NCBI GenBank assembly: GCA_902803725.1
Contig: CADCRD010000038.1
Coordinates: forward strand, 1-13,252
Origin: an uncultured Eubacteriales bacterium
Lineage (GTDB): Bacteria > Bacillota > Clostridia > Peptostreptococcales > Anaerovoracaceae
Direction of reading: 5' to 3'
Length of the DNA: 13,252 nucleotides
Of the stretch, positions 13,213 through 13,252 are shown one piece after another. Below the pieces are notes generated by a model, which was not told the DNA's origin, searched no databases, and saw only the letters and a program-made list of their open reading frames with translations. Each line of letters begins with the position of its first letter. Within the stretch, counting starts at the first letter, position 1. The position numbers were made by a program, and so were the translations under genes.

Positions 13213-13252
13213 GTTGCGTCAAGCGGGTGACCGAAAGACGCAGCACAGCATC
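13213..13252 (+). ncRNA. 5' end of a putative structured RNA or leader, truncated by the window
   Basis: The 8-bp stem GTTGCGTC (13213-13220) with GACGCAGC (13237-13244), one G-U pair, encloses a symmetric AAG/AAA internal loop and an inner stem CGG (13224-13226)/CCG (13231-13233) capped by GTGA, a GNRA tetraloop. The first base of the outer stem is the predicted transcription start. I do not recognise a known riboswitch, T-box or RNA gene in these 40 bases, and the transcript continues past the window. Confidence 0.45.

Noticed and set aside
1..13252. CRISPR arrays, toxin-antitoxin pairs, defence islands or biosynthetic clusters
   Set aside because: No regular spaced repeats and no recognisable proteins of these kinds were seen; all sizeable genes are housekeeping types.

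Overview
The window looks like a chromosomal housekeeping region of a low-to-mid GC Bacillota bacterium, most likely a member of the Clostridia. The evidence is a set of six tRNA genes that all encode CCA, strong GGAGG ribosome binding sites, near-consensus sigma-A promoters, SpoVG, and the gene neighbourhood prs-pth-mfd-(spoVB-like flippase)-hup-rqcP, which resembles the yab region of Bacillus and Clostridia. I cannot name a genus. The Anaerovoracaceae/Peptostreptococcales side of the class is only a guess. Nothing seen indicates a plasmid, phage, transposon or CRISPR array.

Layout. Bases 1-174 hold a possible weak terminator of an upstream gene and a very good promoter. Bases 175-737 hold a six-gene tRNA operon (Met, Val, Asp, His, Gln, Cys), with two spacer hairpins and a terminator at about 740-766. 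Next comes a plus-strand gene for a membrane-anchored L,D-transpeptidase (918-2315). It converges on a minus-strand spoVG (2445-2744), and the two share a bidirectional terminator. spoVG is divergent from murC, whose promoter starts a long co-directional run: murC, prs, pth, mfd (overlapping pth by 14 bases), an MTA/SAH-type deaminase, and a SpoVB/MurJ-family flippase (2970-12300). No terminator was seen inside this run. hup (HU) has its own promoter, a structured leader and a strong terminator. It is followed by rqcP (S4 domain), which has no obvious promoter of its own.

The genes are a typical growth mix. The L,D-transpeptidase, MurC and the flippase serve envelope building. Prs supplies PRPP, and Pth and RqcP rescue stalled or aborted translation products. 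Mfd couples transcription to repair, HU packs DNA, and SpoVG is a small RNA/DNA-binding regulator.

I see no clear new multi-gene system. The parts least explained by known features are non-coding. The most interesting is a near-consensus promoter at 13178-13206 whose predicted start base is exactly the first base of a nested stem-loop. It is preceded by a perfect AT-rich inverted repeat, and the window ends before the transcript does. Secondary points are paired hairpins in the hup leader, an inverted repeat overlapping a spoVG promoter, spacer hairpins in the tRNA operon, and gene-order differences from the usual cluster.
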